Below are positions 17,772-25,867 of a stretch of DNA of 61,936 bases, one piece after another. A model generated the notes under the pieces. The model worked only from the letters and a program-made list of their open reading frames with translations, was not told the origin of the DNA and did no database searches. This DNA is from Flavobacteria bacterium RIFCSPLOWO2_12_FULL_35_11 (GTDB taxonomy: Bacteria > Bacteroidota > Bacteroidia > Flavobacteriales > Flavobacteriaceae). Position 1 is the stretch's first letter. Every line of letters begins with the position of its first letter. The stretch covers positions 1 to 61,936 of the forward strand of contig MGWK01000054.1 in assembly GCA_001800975.1 (NCBI GenBank), in the 5' to 3' direction. The translations under genes and the position numbers were made by a program.

Positions 17772-17822
17772 TATGACAAATGTCATAAAAATAAAGGCCT
17801 TAAAACTATGACTTTTATCATA
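17772..17822. promoter_or_regulatory. Two FNR/CRP-type operators in the hemA/AraC divergent region
   Basis: TATGACA-AA-TGTCATA (17772-17787) is palindromic apart from its centre. TATGACTTTTATCATA (17807-17822) contains TGAC-TTTT-ATCA. The second centres 50.5 bp before the AraC -7 box, exactly 21 bp more than the 29.5 bp seen at three other promoters, as expected for a class I site two helical turns further out. Confidence 0.6.
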
Positions 17823-17844
17823 CTTATTCATATCAGATCATTTT

Positions 17845-17872
17845 TTTGTGTAAATTTTTATTAGTACTTTTG
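17845..17872 (+). promoter_or_regulatory. Promoter of the AraC-hemH unit
   Basis: TTTG (17845-17848), 16 bases, TACTTTTG (17865-17872); start codon 35 bases downstream. Confidence 0.75.
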
Positions 17873-17906
17873 CTTTATGATTAATGTTATTTCTTGAAAA
17901 CATCTT

Positions 17907-18800
17907 ATGAAATCCAATTTAGAAAATTATAAAAATATCGACAAAAGTACCCAGTTTATTTTTAGTGAAACGGATACTTTTAAAGTATTCAACTTAAATA
18001 ATCTGTCTGAAAATGATGAATTTTATAAACTTTCATTAACCAAAAACTACATTCAAATTTATTTTTGCTGCAACAACGAATGTAAAGTTGCCTTTAATTT
18101 TGAGCATTGCGTTATGCCTTTAACTGAAGGCAATTCAAGCATGGTATATTTTAAGGATGAAAAAATGGATTTGCTTTTTAGGCTACCTCCAAATTCAGAA
18201 TTGCTGGCCATATTAATTTCTATTGAACATTTTCATTCTTTATTTTCCATCAACGGAACTGTTTTATTTAACTATAACAGTTTAAAGGGAGAAAACCCTA
18301 TTATTGAACCAAAAGAAACCAATTCTTCCATAAAATTAATTTTGAACCAACTAAGGACCAAACAAACAAACGATTTGCTTAGGCCAATTTATATTAAGGG
18401 AAAAGTTTACGAATTGCTGAGTTTTTATTTCAGTCAATCTTCGGAAAAAGAAACTGAAAATTGCCCATACATTTCTAATGAAGAAACCGCCAGCAAAATA
18501 AAACAGGCAAAACAATTGATTATATCAAATATGAACAATCCGCCTTCACTTACCGATTTGGCCAAAGAAGTTGGACTTAACATCAAAAAATTAAAAACGG
18601 CCTTTAAGGAAATTTATGGCGTTCCGGTATTCACCTTTTTGCTGAACCATAAAATGGAATTGGCAAAAACATTGTTGCAGGAACAACAATTAAATGTGAA
18701 CGAAATAGCGTCTCATTTGGGCTATAGCGCTTCCAGCCATTTTATTGCGGCCTTTAAAAGTAAATTCGGCATCACACCAAAACAATTTTCAAAATCATAA
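17907..18800 (+). CDS. AraC-family transcriptional regulator next to the haem genes
   Basis: 297 residues. The last ~100 form the AraC double helix-turn-helix (ANNPPSLTDLAKEVGLNIKK-like first helix pair, here NNPPSLTDLAKEVGLNIKKL; then LNVNEIASHLGYSASSHFIAAFKSKFGITPKQF). The N-terminal ~190 residues look like a beta-rich sensing domain with a CCNNEC segment (near residue 53) that could bind metal or haem (inference). It diverges from the hemA operon and precedes hemH by 13 bases, so it probably regulates haem synthesis. Its own promoter carries FNR-like operators. Confidence 0.85.
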   Translation: MKSNLENYKNIDKSTQFIFSETDTFKVFNLNNLSENDEFYKLSLTKNYIQIYFCCNNECKVAFNFEHCVMPLTEGNSSMVYFKDEKMDLLFRLPPNSELLAILISIEHFHSLFSINGTVLFNYNSLKGENPIIEPKETNSSIKLILNQLRTKQTNDLLRPIYIKGKVYELLSFYFSQSSEKETENCPYISNEETASKIKQAKQLIISNMNNPPSLTDLAKEVGLNIKKLKTAFKEIYGVPVFTFLLNHKMELAKTLLQEQQLNVNEIASHLGYSASSHFIAAFKSKFGITPKQFSKS

Positions 18801-18813
18801 TTGTACCATTACA

Positions 18814-19827
18814 ATGAAAGGAGCTTTATTAGTAAATTTAGGATCGCCAAACAGTACTTCCGTTAAAGATGTGAAAAACTATTTGGATGAATTTTTAATG
18901 GATGAACGGGTAATTGATATCCCTTATTTACTTCGCGCATTTTTGGTTAAAGGCATTATTTTAAATACCCGACCAAAAAAATCGGCGGCTGCTTATAAAA
19001 AAATCTGGCGGGATGAAGGCTCTCCTTTAATTGTGCTTTCCAATAGATTGCACAAAAAAGTAAAGAAAAATACCAATATTCCTGTTGAATTGGCGATGCG
19101 TTACGGAAATCCTTCCATGAAAAGCGGCATTCAAAAATTGGCTGAGCAAGGCGTTGATGAAATTTTACTGATTCCTCTTTATCCCCAGTTTGCGATGGCA
19201 ACCACAGAAACCATAGAAGTTTTGGCGAAAGAAATTGTAAAAAAACATTACCCAAACATAAAACTGACTATGGTTCCGGCTTTTTACAACAAAACAGATT
19301 ATGTTGAAGCTTTAAGCGAAAGAATTCAAAATGAATTGACAAAACTGCAGCCCGAACATTTGCTTTTTTCCTATCACGGCGTTCCGGAGAGACATATTAA
19401 AAAATCGGATGTCACCAAATCACATTGTAAAATTGATGGCAGTTGCTGCAACACACCATCTACAGCCCATGAATTTTGCTACCGCCATCAATGCTATGAA
19501 ACCACAAAAAATGTTGCCGCAAAATTAAATTTAGAAGAAGGAAGTTACAGCACATCTTTTCAATCGCGTTTAGGAAGTGACCCTTGGCTGCAGCCTTATA
19601 CCGATAAAACCATTGACAACTTCGCCATAAATGGTGTGAAAAAATTAGCCGTTGTTACACCTGCATTTGTTTCTGATTGTTTGGAAACTTTGGAAGAAAT
19701 TGGCATGGAAGCCAAACATTCATTTAAGGAAAATGGCGGAGAAGATTTTAATATGATTCCTTGCTTAAATGATGACGACAAATGGGTAAAAACACTGTCG
19801 GGCTGGATTCATGATTGGGCGAAATAA
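18814..19827 (+). CDS. hemH: Ferrochelatase
   Basis: 337 residues. It inserts ferrous iron into the porphyrin (protoporphyrin or, in some lineages, coproporphyrin), the closing metal step of haem synthesis. Motifs are GALLVNLGSPNS at the N terminus, LLIPLYPQFA, LFSYHGVPERH with the catalytic His, FQSRLGSDPWLQPYTD and the late VTPAFVSDCLETLEEI. The CCNTPSTAHEFCYRHQC segment contains several Cys. I start at ATG 18814, which gives the family N terminus; an upstream in-frame ATG lies inside the AraC gene. Same transcript as AraC by position. Confidence 0.95.
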   Translation: MKGALLVNLGSPNSTSVKDVKNYLDEFLMDERVIDIPYLLRAFLVKGIILNTRPKKSAAAYKKIWRDEGSPLIVLSNRLHKKVKKNTNIPVELAMRYGNPSMKSGIQKLAEQGVDEILLIPLYPQFAMATTETIEVLAKEIVKKHYPNIKLTMVPAFYNKTDYVEALSERIQNELTKLQPEHLLFSYHGVPERHIKKSDVTKSHCKIDGSCCNTPSTAHEFCYRHQCYETTKNVAAKLNLEEGSYSTSFQSRLGSDPWLQPYTDKTIDNFAINGVKKLAVVTPAFVSDCLETLEEIGMEAKHSFKENGGEDFNMIPCLNDDDKWVKTLSGWIHDWAK

Positions 19828-19863
19828 TCATTTAGTACTAAGAATTTAGAAGTTAGCATTGAG

Positions 19864-19903
19864 AAACCTGATAGCGGATTTATATTCGCGTTATCAGGTT
19901 TTT
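19864..19903 (+). terminator. Terminator after hemH
   Basis: AAACCTGATAgCG ... TTATCAGGTTTTT hairpin with a ten-base AT-rich loop, 36 bases after the hemH stop. Confidence 0.8.
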
Positions 19904-20135
19904 CTTTTTACTTCAACCATAAAACAGACGCCATAACCATTCAAAATATTAAAAGTCCTTTTGATGATTTATAATAAAAAAAACTACTTTTGATAAGCCC
20001 AAAAGTGAAACAAACCTTCGCAAAGCTACCCAAATTTGGGTGTATAAATGAAGGTTTGTTTCGCATATAAACAAATTGGTGGCAAGCACAGCGAAACTCA
20101 ACAGGGCAACGAAACATAAAAGACATTGACAGAAA
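19904..20135. repeat. Composite palindrome bordering the accessory block
   Basis: GAAACAAACCTTC (20007-20019) and its exact complement GAAGGTTTGTTTC (20050-20062) enclose a second perfect palindrome, ACCCAAATTTGGGT (20028-20041). No gene is seen here. The following GGTGGCAAGCACAGCGAAAC and GGGCAACGAAACATAAAAGA text is more GC-rich than its surroundings, like borders of accessory cassettes in this phylum (impression from memory). Confidence 0.5.
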
Positions 20136-20717
20136 ATGAAAAAAGAACCGCTAATAAATTTCGTTCAAAAGAACTCGCCTGCATCAAAACAGACACTTAT
20201 GGACATTGTAGAACATTTTGAAGAAAAAACCATTTTTAAAAACGATTACTTACTCAAAGAAGGACAAATTAGTAACGATTATTTATTTTTGGCAGATGGT
20301 TTTATGAGAGCATTCACTTTCGACACAGAAGGTAACGAAGTAACAACCTATTTCTATCCAAAAAACAGGGTGGTTTTTGAAGCGTCATCATTTTTTATGC
20401 GGACAATTTCCACAGAAAACATACAAGCATTGACAGACTGTAAAGGCTACTCTATAACTTTTGAAAAATTAAATATGCTCTTTCACTCTGTTCCAGAGTT
20501 TAGGGAATTTGGACGAGCAATGTTGGTAAAAGAATTTGTTGCATTCAAGCAGCGAACTTTGGCAATGATTAACAAAAGTGCAGAAGAACGCTATGCAAAC
20601 TTAATAAACTCTAACAAAGAAATTTTTCAAAATGCACAACTTAAACATATTGCTTCCTATCTTGGTATAACAGACACATCATTGAGTAGAATTAGAAAAG
20701 AGTTTTCCAAAAAATAG
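20136..20717 (+). CDS. CRP/FNR-family transcriptional regulator
   Basis: 193 residues. An N-terminal cyclic-nucleotide-binding-like beta-barrel (DYLLKEGQISNDYLFLADGFMRAF) and the C-terminal winged helix (LKHIASYLGITDTSLSRIRKEF) are typical of the short Bacteroidota CRP-like regulators. Only one Cys is present, so it cannot carry an FNR iron-sulphur cluster. It leads the accessory block and probably controls the four downstream genes, which follow 79 bases later. Whether it reads the TGAy-N4-ATCA operators in this window is unknown; its recognition helix gives no direct clue. Confidence 0.85.
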   Translation: MKKEPLINFVQKNSPASKQTLMDIVEHFEEKTIFKNDYLLKEGQISNDYLFLADGFMRAFTFDTEGNEVTTYFYPKNRVVFEASSFFMRTISTENIQALTDCKGYSITFEKLNMLFHSVPEFREFGRAMLVKEFVAFKQRTLAMINKSAEERYANLINSNKEIFQNAQLKHIASYLGITDTSLSRIRKEFSKK

Positions 20718-20796
20718 TTCCCTTTTCATTTCTTGCCATTTGGCAAGTGCTTTTCGTTTCCCTATGTGTTCCTTTGCTTCATAAATATTTAATGCA

Positions 20797-21483
20797 ATGG
20801 ACAATTTACCTTATTACATCTATTTGGTTTTTGGGCTAACACTGTTGTTGGCAATATTCCTTTTCTATAAAGCTACAAACTACTCAAAAATATTTTTGAC
20901 AATTATATCTGTATGGATAACGGCACAAGCTATTTTTAGTCTTTCGGGCTTTTACAAAATTGTAAATACAATTCCTCCAAGATTTGCTTTGCTTCTTTTA
21001 CCACCGTTGGTAATGACAATTGTACTTTTCAACACTAAAAAAGGGAAACAGTTTATTGATAATTTGAAGTTAAATACACTTACCTTATTTCACATTATTA
21101 GAGTTCCTGTTGAATTGGTTTTGTTTTGGCTTTTTGTTAGCAAAACTGTTCCCGAATTAATGACTTTTGAAGGCAGAAACTTCGACATATTATCAGGAAT
21201 ATCTGCGTCTATCATTTTTTATTATGGTTTTGTAAAAAAAACATTAAATAAAAATATCTTACTGCTTTGGAATTTTATTAGTTTGGCTTTGCTTTTCAAT
21301 ATTGCTTTCAATGCAATACTTTCTTTGCCAAGTGCATTTCAACAATTCGCTTTTGCCCAGCCTAATATTGCAATCATTCATTTTCCATTTGTGTTGCTTC
21401 CATCGATTTTAGTGCCTTTGGTTTTATTTGCTCATTTAGCATCAATTAGACAACTTTTAAACGACAAAAAACATTTAATATGA
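20797..21483 (+). CDS. Multi-pass membrane protein of the accessory operon, copy 1
   Basis: 228 residues with about six or seven hydrophobic segments and no Cys-rich or catalytic motif. The central RVPVELVLFWLFVSKTVPEL, then GRNFDILSGISAS, parallels RIFAGLLFLHFSDKLPEEF and GYGDIVAGLLGAS in the 22466-23029 protein, and both end in a P-rich segment followed by H(L/I)xS(I/L)xRL. They are paralogues that flank the NmrA-like gene. No named family recognised. Its stop overlaps the next start by four bases (ATGA), indicating one operon. Confidence 0.75.
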   Translation: MDNLPYYIYLVFGLTLLLAIFLFYKATNYSKIFLTIISVWITAQAIFSLSGFYKIVNTIPPRFALLLLPPLVMTIVLFNTKKGKQFIDNLKLNTLTLFHIIRVPVELVLFWLFVSKTVPELMTFEGRNFDILSGISASIIFYYGFVKKTLNKNILLLWNFISLALLFNIAFNAILSLPSAFQQFAFAQPNIAIIHFPFVLLPSILVPLVLFAHLASIRQLLNDKKHLI

Positions 21484-22469
21484 AAGAGAAAATATTAATT
21501 ACATCAGCCACAGGCAAAACAGGATTTGAAGCTACAAAGCAATTATTAAAAGATGGTTATCCTGTTAGAATTTTTGTTCGCTCAAGAAATACCAAAGCAT
21601 TGGAATTAGAAAAATTAGGAGCAGAAATTTGCATCGGCAACTTAACCGATTATGCAGATTTATGCAGTGCTTTAAAAGATGTTCAACGGGTTTACTATTG
21701 CCATCCATTTATGCCTCATTTATTTGAAAACACAAAATTATTTATAAAATGTGCAAAGGAAAACAACATTGAAGCTGTTGTAAATATGGGACAATGGCTG
21801 GCGGAATTTGAAAATGCTAAAAGTATTCATACCATTGAAACACAGAAAGCATATACGCTTTTTGTGCAAGAAAAGATTAATGTTGTACACATAATTCCTC
21901 CGTTTTTTGCCGACAATACTTTTTTTGTAACTGAATTTGCAATACAATTAGGTTTGATGCCTTTACCATTCGGCAAAGGGAAAAATCCTGCTATTTCTAA
22001 CGAAGATTTAGGTTTGACAATTGCTTCTTTGCTAAAGAATCCACAGCCTTATTTAGGCAAGCGACTAAAAGTAACGGGACCAAAATCATTATCGCCAAAC
22101 GAAATGGCTGCAATATTTTCAAAAGTTGTTGGTCGCAAGGTGAGATACATCAATATTCCCGAATGGATGTTCATAAAAGCTGGCTTCTTTTTTGCCAAAG
22201 AAATGAATTTAGATGCTTTTACCATCTCACAAGTTCGTCATTATATGAAAGAATATCAAACCAATAAATTTGATGGAACTACAAATATTGTAAAAGAGCT
22301 TACAGGCAAAGAACCAGATAACTTTGAAACCATTGTAAAAACTTATGTAAACAACTCGCCTTATAAGAAACGTAATTTTTCAAATTGGTTTTCTGCAATG
22401 AAAAGATTTATGGAATTACCATTGCATTCCATTCCAAGTATTAAAGAATTAGAAAAATACAATCAATGA
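21480..22469 (+). CDS. NmrA-like NAD(P)-binding protein
   Basis: 329 residues with a Rossmann N terminus, ILITSATGKTGFEATKQLL, and the atypical-SDR/NmrA pattern (RVYYCHPFMPHLFENTKLFI, VVNMGQWLAEF, later GPKSLSPNEMAAIFSKVVGRKVRYINIPEWM). Such proteins act as redox sensors or as quinone or isoflavone-type reductases; there is no canonical YxxxK so catalytic function is uncertain. It overlaps both neighbouring membrane-protein genes by four bases each. Confidence 0.82.
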   Translation: MKEKILITSATGKTGFEATKQLLKDGYPVRIFVRSRNTKALELEKLGAEICIGNLTDYADLCSALKDVQRVYYCHPFMPHLFENTKLFIKCAKENNIEAVVNMGQWLAEFENAKSIHTIETQKAYTLFVQEKINVVHIIPPFFADNTFFVTEFAIQLGLMPLPFGKGKNPAISNEDLGLTIASLLKNPQPYLGKRLKVTGPKSLSPNEMAAIFSKVVGRKVRYINIPEWMFIKAGFFFAKEMNLDAFTISQVRHYMKEYQTNKFDGTTNIVKELTGKEPDNFETIVKTYVNNSPYKKRNFSNWFSAMKRFMELPLHSIPSIKELEKYNQ

Positions 22470-23029
22470 AAAATAGAATAATAGTTTTTATAATCATTTG
22501 GATTTTAATTACTGCCTCATTGGGTTATTTTGATGTATTTCTAAAATTACCTATACAAGCATTTGGTTCTTATGTTTTCATAATTAACATATTAATTGTA
22601 ATCAGCTATCTTAAAATCAAAAACTTACGATCACTTATCAATAGTATACCTTTGAAATTATTTGCGTTTATTAATATATTCAGAATTTTTGCAGGTTTAC
22701 TATTTTTACATTTCAGCGATAAACTTCCAGAAGAGTTTGTATATAAAGCAGGCTATGGAGATATTGTCGCAGGTCTTCTTGGTGCATCAGTTTTTATATT
22801 TGGTCATAGAAAAATCACTTATTACCTATTGAATATATTTGGTTTATTAGATTTAGTAAATGCTTTATCAATAGGTATGTTCCTAAACATCACAGGAAAT
22901 CCAAAAATGGAATTTGCTGCTCAATTCCCTATCCTTTTTATACCTCTTTTAATAGTAACTCATATTAATTCATTAACAAGGTTACCAAAAATAATGGAAA
23001 CAACACTGTTTGAATTAATACAAAAATAA
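22466..23029 (+). CDS. Multi-pass membrane protein of the accessory operon, copy 2
   Basis: 187 residues with five or six hydrophobic segments; shorter paralogue of the 20797-21483 protein (RIFAGLLFLHF, KLPEEF, GYGDIVAGLLGAS, FPILFIPLLIVTHINSLTRL). Starts inside the NmrA-like stop codon. Function unknown. Repetition of the same family on both sides of an NAD(P)-binding protein suggests the products work together in the membrane. Confidence 0.72.
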   Translation: MKNRIIVFIIIWILITASLGYFDVFLKLPIQAFGSYVFIINILIVISYLKIKNLRSLINSIPLKLFAFINIFRIFAGLLFLHFSDKLPEEFVYKAGYGDIVAGLLGASVFIFGHRKITYYLLNIFGLLDLVNALSIGMFLNITGNPKMEFAAQFPILFIPLLIVTHINSLTRLPKIMETTLFELIQK

Positions 23030-23037
23030 TTTATTCT

Positions 23038-23733
23038 ATGTACAACTACACAAAATTTGCAAACAAGGAATACAACCTTGTGTATTCATCAGGCATTAAA
23101 AGTGGAGACATTGTCCCAAATTTCTCTTTCTTAACATTAGACGGACTAAATAAAAATATTTCAAACTTTACCGACAAACCAATAATTTTAGAAACAGGAA
23201 GTTTGAGCTGTGGAATGTTTGCAGGGCAAAACAAAGCAATGAACCGATTAGCATCTGAAAACAAAGATTTTGATTTTCTATTGCTGTATGTGAGAGAAGC
23301 ACATCCAGGCAAACTAATAAATGCACATAATAGCATTGAGCAAAAATGTGATTTAGCTAACCGACTTAATACTGAGGACATAATAGAAAACCGGACAATA
23401 ATAATCGACGATATAAACGGAACTGTTCACAAAATATTAGGAGCGCTACCTAATATGGTTTACATAATAGACACCAATGGACAAATAATTTTTAAAGACG
23501 AATGGAATAATGCAAAAACTCTGAAAAATGCAATCCAAGAATTTAAGATTAATAGAAAACCAATAGAACAAAAATGGGCAATGTTACCACTACCAAATAT
23601 TCCTATTGAATACAAAATTTTTAAAAGAGCTGGTTGGGATGCTGGTTTTGATTTTATTGTAGCACTGCCAAAATTAATTTTCTTTCATTTGTTTGGTGGA
23701 TTATGTGGAAAATATCCAAAATTTGCTAACTGA
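23038..23733 (+). CDS. Deiodinase-like thioredoxin-fold protein
   Basis: 231 residues. The stretch ILETGSLSCGMFAGQNKAMN followed by LLLYVREAHPG matches the iodothyronine deiodinase family layout (active-site GSxx(U/C)xxF, then YIxEAH), with Cys in place of selenocysteine. Bacterial members are redox enzymes of uncertain substrate. The last ~60 residues (RAGWDAGFDFIVALPKLI) may associate with membrane. No signal peptide is evident. It ends the accessory operon, 8 bases after the membrane protein. Oxidoreductase role inferred from family. Confidence 0.75.
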   Translation: MYNYTKFANKEYNLVYSSGIKSGDIVPNFSFLTLDGLNKNISNFTDKPIILETGSLSCGMFAGQNKAMNRLASENKDFDFLLLYVREAHPGKLINAHNSIEQKCDLANRLNTEDIIENRTIIIDDINGTVHKILGALPNMVYIIDTNGQIIFKDEWNNAKTLKNAIQEFKINRKPIEQKWAMLPLPNIPIEYKIFKRAGWDAGFDFIVALPKLIFFHLFGGLCGKYPKFAN

Positions 23734-23938
23734 GAAAACTATATTTAAAAAAATGCCAGCCACTAATACTGGTTTTGAACTATTGCCGGGCTTGGGCGTA
23801 TTTGGACATTACGCTGAAAATCTTTTTTCTTTCTAAGTTTTCGGTATATTTGTTAGCACCTGTGCAAAAACCGGCAACAGACGCAAAGTGGCCAACCGTT
23901 ATCAGCAAGGCTATGACGACACACAACGAATATACGGA

Positions 23939-24076
23939 ATGACAGAAAGGACAAAAATGTTTGTCGACATATAAAAAATTATTGAAACGGTTTATCTTTT
24001 CAAAGTTGAGCCAATATTAAGCGAAGAAAAATACGAAATCTTCATTTTTTTTTCCAATTTCCCATACTTTCATTAA
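23939..24076 (+). pseudogene. Possible degenerate gene remnant
   Basis: ATG at 23939 opens a frame interrupted by TAA at 23972 and then continues for 33 protein-like codons (KIIETVYLFKVEPILSEEKY) to a second stop. The rest of the 23734-24247 gap holds no gene; it includes GC-richer text around 23860-23935 (GGCAACAGACGCAAAG, CAACCGTTATCAGCAAGG) like a cassette border, and the iorA promoter at its end. Confidence 0.3.
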
Positions 24077-24169
24077 GTTGAAGTGTAATTACGTCTTTAA
24101 TATTCAAAAACTAAAGACTTTTATTGAATATATAATAGTTTGTTTATCAATAAGTTATAGACTTTCGAT

Positions 24170-24212
24170 TGATTTTTATCATACAAAATACGAAATCGTT
24201 TTCATAAATTTG
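24170..24212 (+). promoter_or_regulatory. FNR/CRP-type operator and -7 box for iorA-iorB-acs
   Basis: TTGAT-TTTT-ATCAT with perfect inner arms TGAT/ATCA (24170-24181) and an exact TAAATTTG (24205-24212). Centre to -7 distance is 29.5 bp, the same as the two electron-transfer operons. Start codon 35 bases after the -7 box. Confidence 0.7.
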
Positions 24213-24247
24213 TGGCATTATATTTACAATTTTAACAACTGAAATTT

Positions 24248-25864
24248 ATGAAAAAACTTCTATTGGGTAATGAAGCATTGGCACAAGGCGCCATTGATGC
24301 CGGTTTATCAGGTGTTTACGCCTATCCGGGAACGCCTTCCACCGAAATAACAGAATATATCCAAAAGTCAAAAATAGCGCAAGAATTAAATATTCATTCC
24401 TCTTGGTCGGTCAACGAAAAAACCGCGATGGAAACCGCACTTGGTATGTCATACGCCGGAAAAAAATCGATGGTGGTGATGAAACATGTTGGTTTAAACG
24501 TGGCTGCAGACGTTTTTATGAATATGTCAGTTTCAGGAATTAATGGCGGATTGGTAGTTGTTGTGGCGGATGACCCGTCGATGCATTCCTCCCAAAATGA
24601 ACAAGATTCAAGGTATTATGGCAAATTTGCCATGATTCCTATTTTAGAGCCTTCCAACCAACAAGAATGCTATGATATCACAAAATATGCATTTGAGTTG
24701 TCTGAAAAATTAGAGTTGCCAGTTTTAATAAGAATGGTTACACGATTGTCGCACTCAAGAGCCGGCGTTGTTACCGGTGAAAGGATTGCGCAAAATACTG
24801 TTCATTTGCCAAAAATTTCAACACAATTCCAGTTAATTCCCATGCACGCGCGTGGCCGATACAAACATTTGGTTGATATTCAGCCAGATATACTTGAAAT
24901 CTCAGAAAATAGTGAGTATAATACATTCCATGAAGGCACCAATAAAACCATCGGAATTATTGCATCAGGAATCGCCTATAATTATTTGATGGAAAATTTT
25001 GAGGATGGCGAATGTCCTTATCCGATTTTAAAAATTTCACAATATCCATTGCCAAAAGAACCCATCAAAGAATTGTTTGATACCTGTGAAAAAATATTGG
25101 TATTGGAAGACGGCTATCCTTTTATAGAAGAAGCTATTTCCGACTTTTTAGGCGAGAACAGAAAAGTAATCGGTCGTTTAAGCGGCGATATTCCAAGAGT
25201 TGGCGAACTAAATCCCGATAATATTGCAAATGCCTTGGGATTCGACATCGTGATCAATGACAAGCTGCCAAAAGTGGTGATGGGCCGGCCGCCGCAATTG
25301 TGCGTTGGTTGCGGGCACAATGATTTGTTTAATGCCATCAATGTGTTAAAAAATGAATCGGCCACCCAACAGGTTTTTGGCGATATTGGCTGTTCTGCTT
25401 TAGGCGTTTTGTCGCCTTATGAAAGCATCAATACCTTAATTGAAATGGGCGCTTCCATTACGATGGCAAAAGGCGCTTCCGATGCGGGAATTCATCCGGC
25501 AATTGCCGTTATTGGAGATTCCACTTTTACCCATTCCGGCATGACCGGATTGCTGGATGTGATTATCGAAAACACACCGATTACCGTTATTATTTCCGAC
25601 AATTCAGCGATTGCGATGACTGGCGCACAGGATTCAGCGGCTTCAGGCAGGTTAATTTCAATTTGTAAAGGTTTGGGTATTGAAGAAGACCATTTAAAAA
25701 TAATTACGCCATTGCATAAAAATTTACAGGAAAATATCGATGTCATTCGTGAAGAAATAAATTACAAAGGCGTTTCTGTGGTTATTTCCCAGCGTCCTTG
25801 CGTTCAGCTTCCGAAAGAGAAAAAAGATAAATTAAAAGAATATACAAACGTGTCAATAAATTAA
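24248..25864 (+). CDS. iorA: Indolepyruvate ferredoxin oxidoreductase alpha subunit without its ferredoxin domain
   Basis: 538 residues. An N-terminal pyruvate-oxidoreductase domain (LLGNEALAQGAIDAG, YPGTPSTEI, SWSVNEKTAMETALGMSYAG) and a C-terminal thiamine diphosphate domain (PPQLCVGCGHNDLF, VFGDIGCSALG, AVIGDSTFTHSGMTG) identify IorA, which oxidatively decarboxylates aryl-pyruvates to aryl-acetyl-CoA. Classical IorA continues with a two-cluster ferredoxin domain. Here the protein stops at about the point where it would begin, and iorB starts 3 bases later, so the domain is absent rather than frameshifted. The external electron acceptor is unknown. First gene of a three-gene operon. Confidence 0.92.
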   Translation: MKKLLLGNEALAQGAIDAGLSGVYAYPGTPSTEITEYIQKSKIAQELNIHSSWSVNEKTAMETALGMSYAGKKSMVVMKHVGLNVAADVFMNMSVSGINGGLVVVVADDPSMHSSQNEQDSRYYGKFAMIPILEPSNQQECYDITKYAFELSEKLELPVLIRMVTRLSHSRAGVVTGERIAQNTVHLPKISTQFQLIPMHARGRYKHLVDIQPDILEISENSEYNTFHEGTNKTIGIIASGIAYNYLMENFEDGECPYPILKISQYPLPKEPIKELFDTCEKILVLEDGYPFIEEAISDFLGENRKVIGRLSGDIPRVGELNPDNIANALGFDIVINDKLPKVVMGRPPQLCVGCGHNDLFNAINVLKNESATQQVFGDIGCSALGVLSPYESINTLIEMGASITMAKGASDAGIHPAIAVIGDSTFTHSGMTGLLDVIIENTPITVIISDNSAIAMTGAQDSAASGRLISICKGLGIEEDHLKIITPLHKNLQENIDVIREEINYKGVSVVISQRPCVQLPKEKKDKLKEYTNVSIN

Positions 25865-25867
25865 ATT

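Noticed and set aside
18745-18813. Upstream start for hemH inside the AraC gene
   Set aside because: The extra residues are the AraC C terminus read in another frame; the ATG at 18814 gives the conserved ferrochelatase N terminus.
20136-20717. The CRP-like protein as the oxygen-sensing FNR for the operators
   Set aside because: It has a single Cys and cannot hold an FNR-type [4Fe-4S] cluster. It might still bind the sites, but nothing in the sequence shows it.
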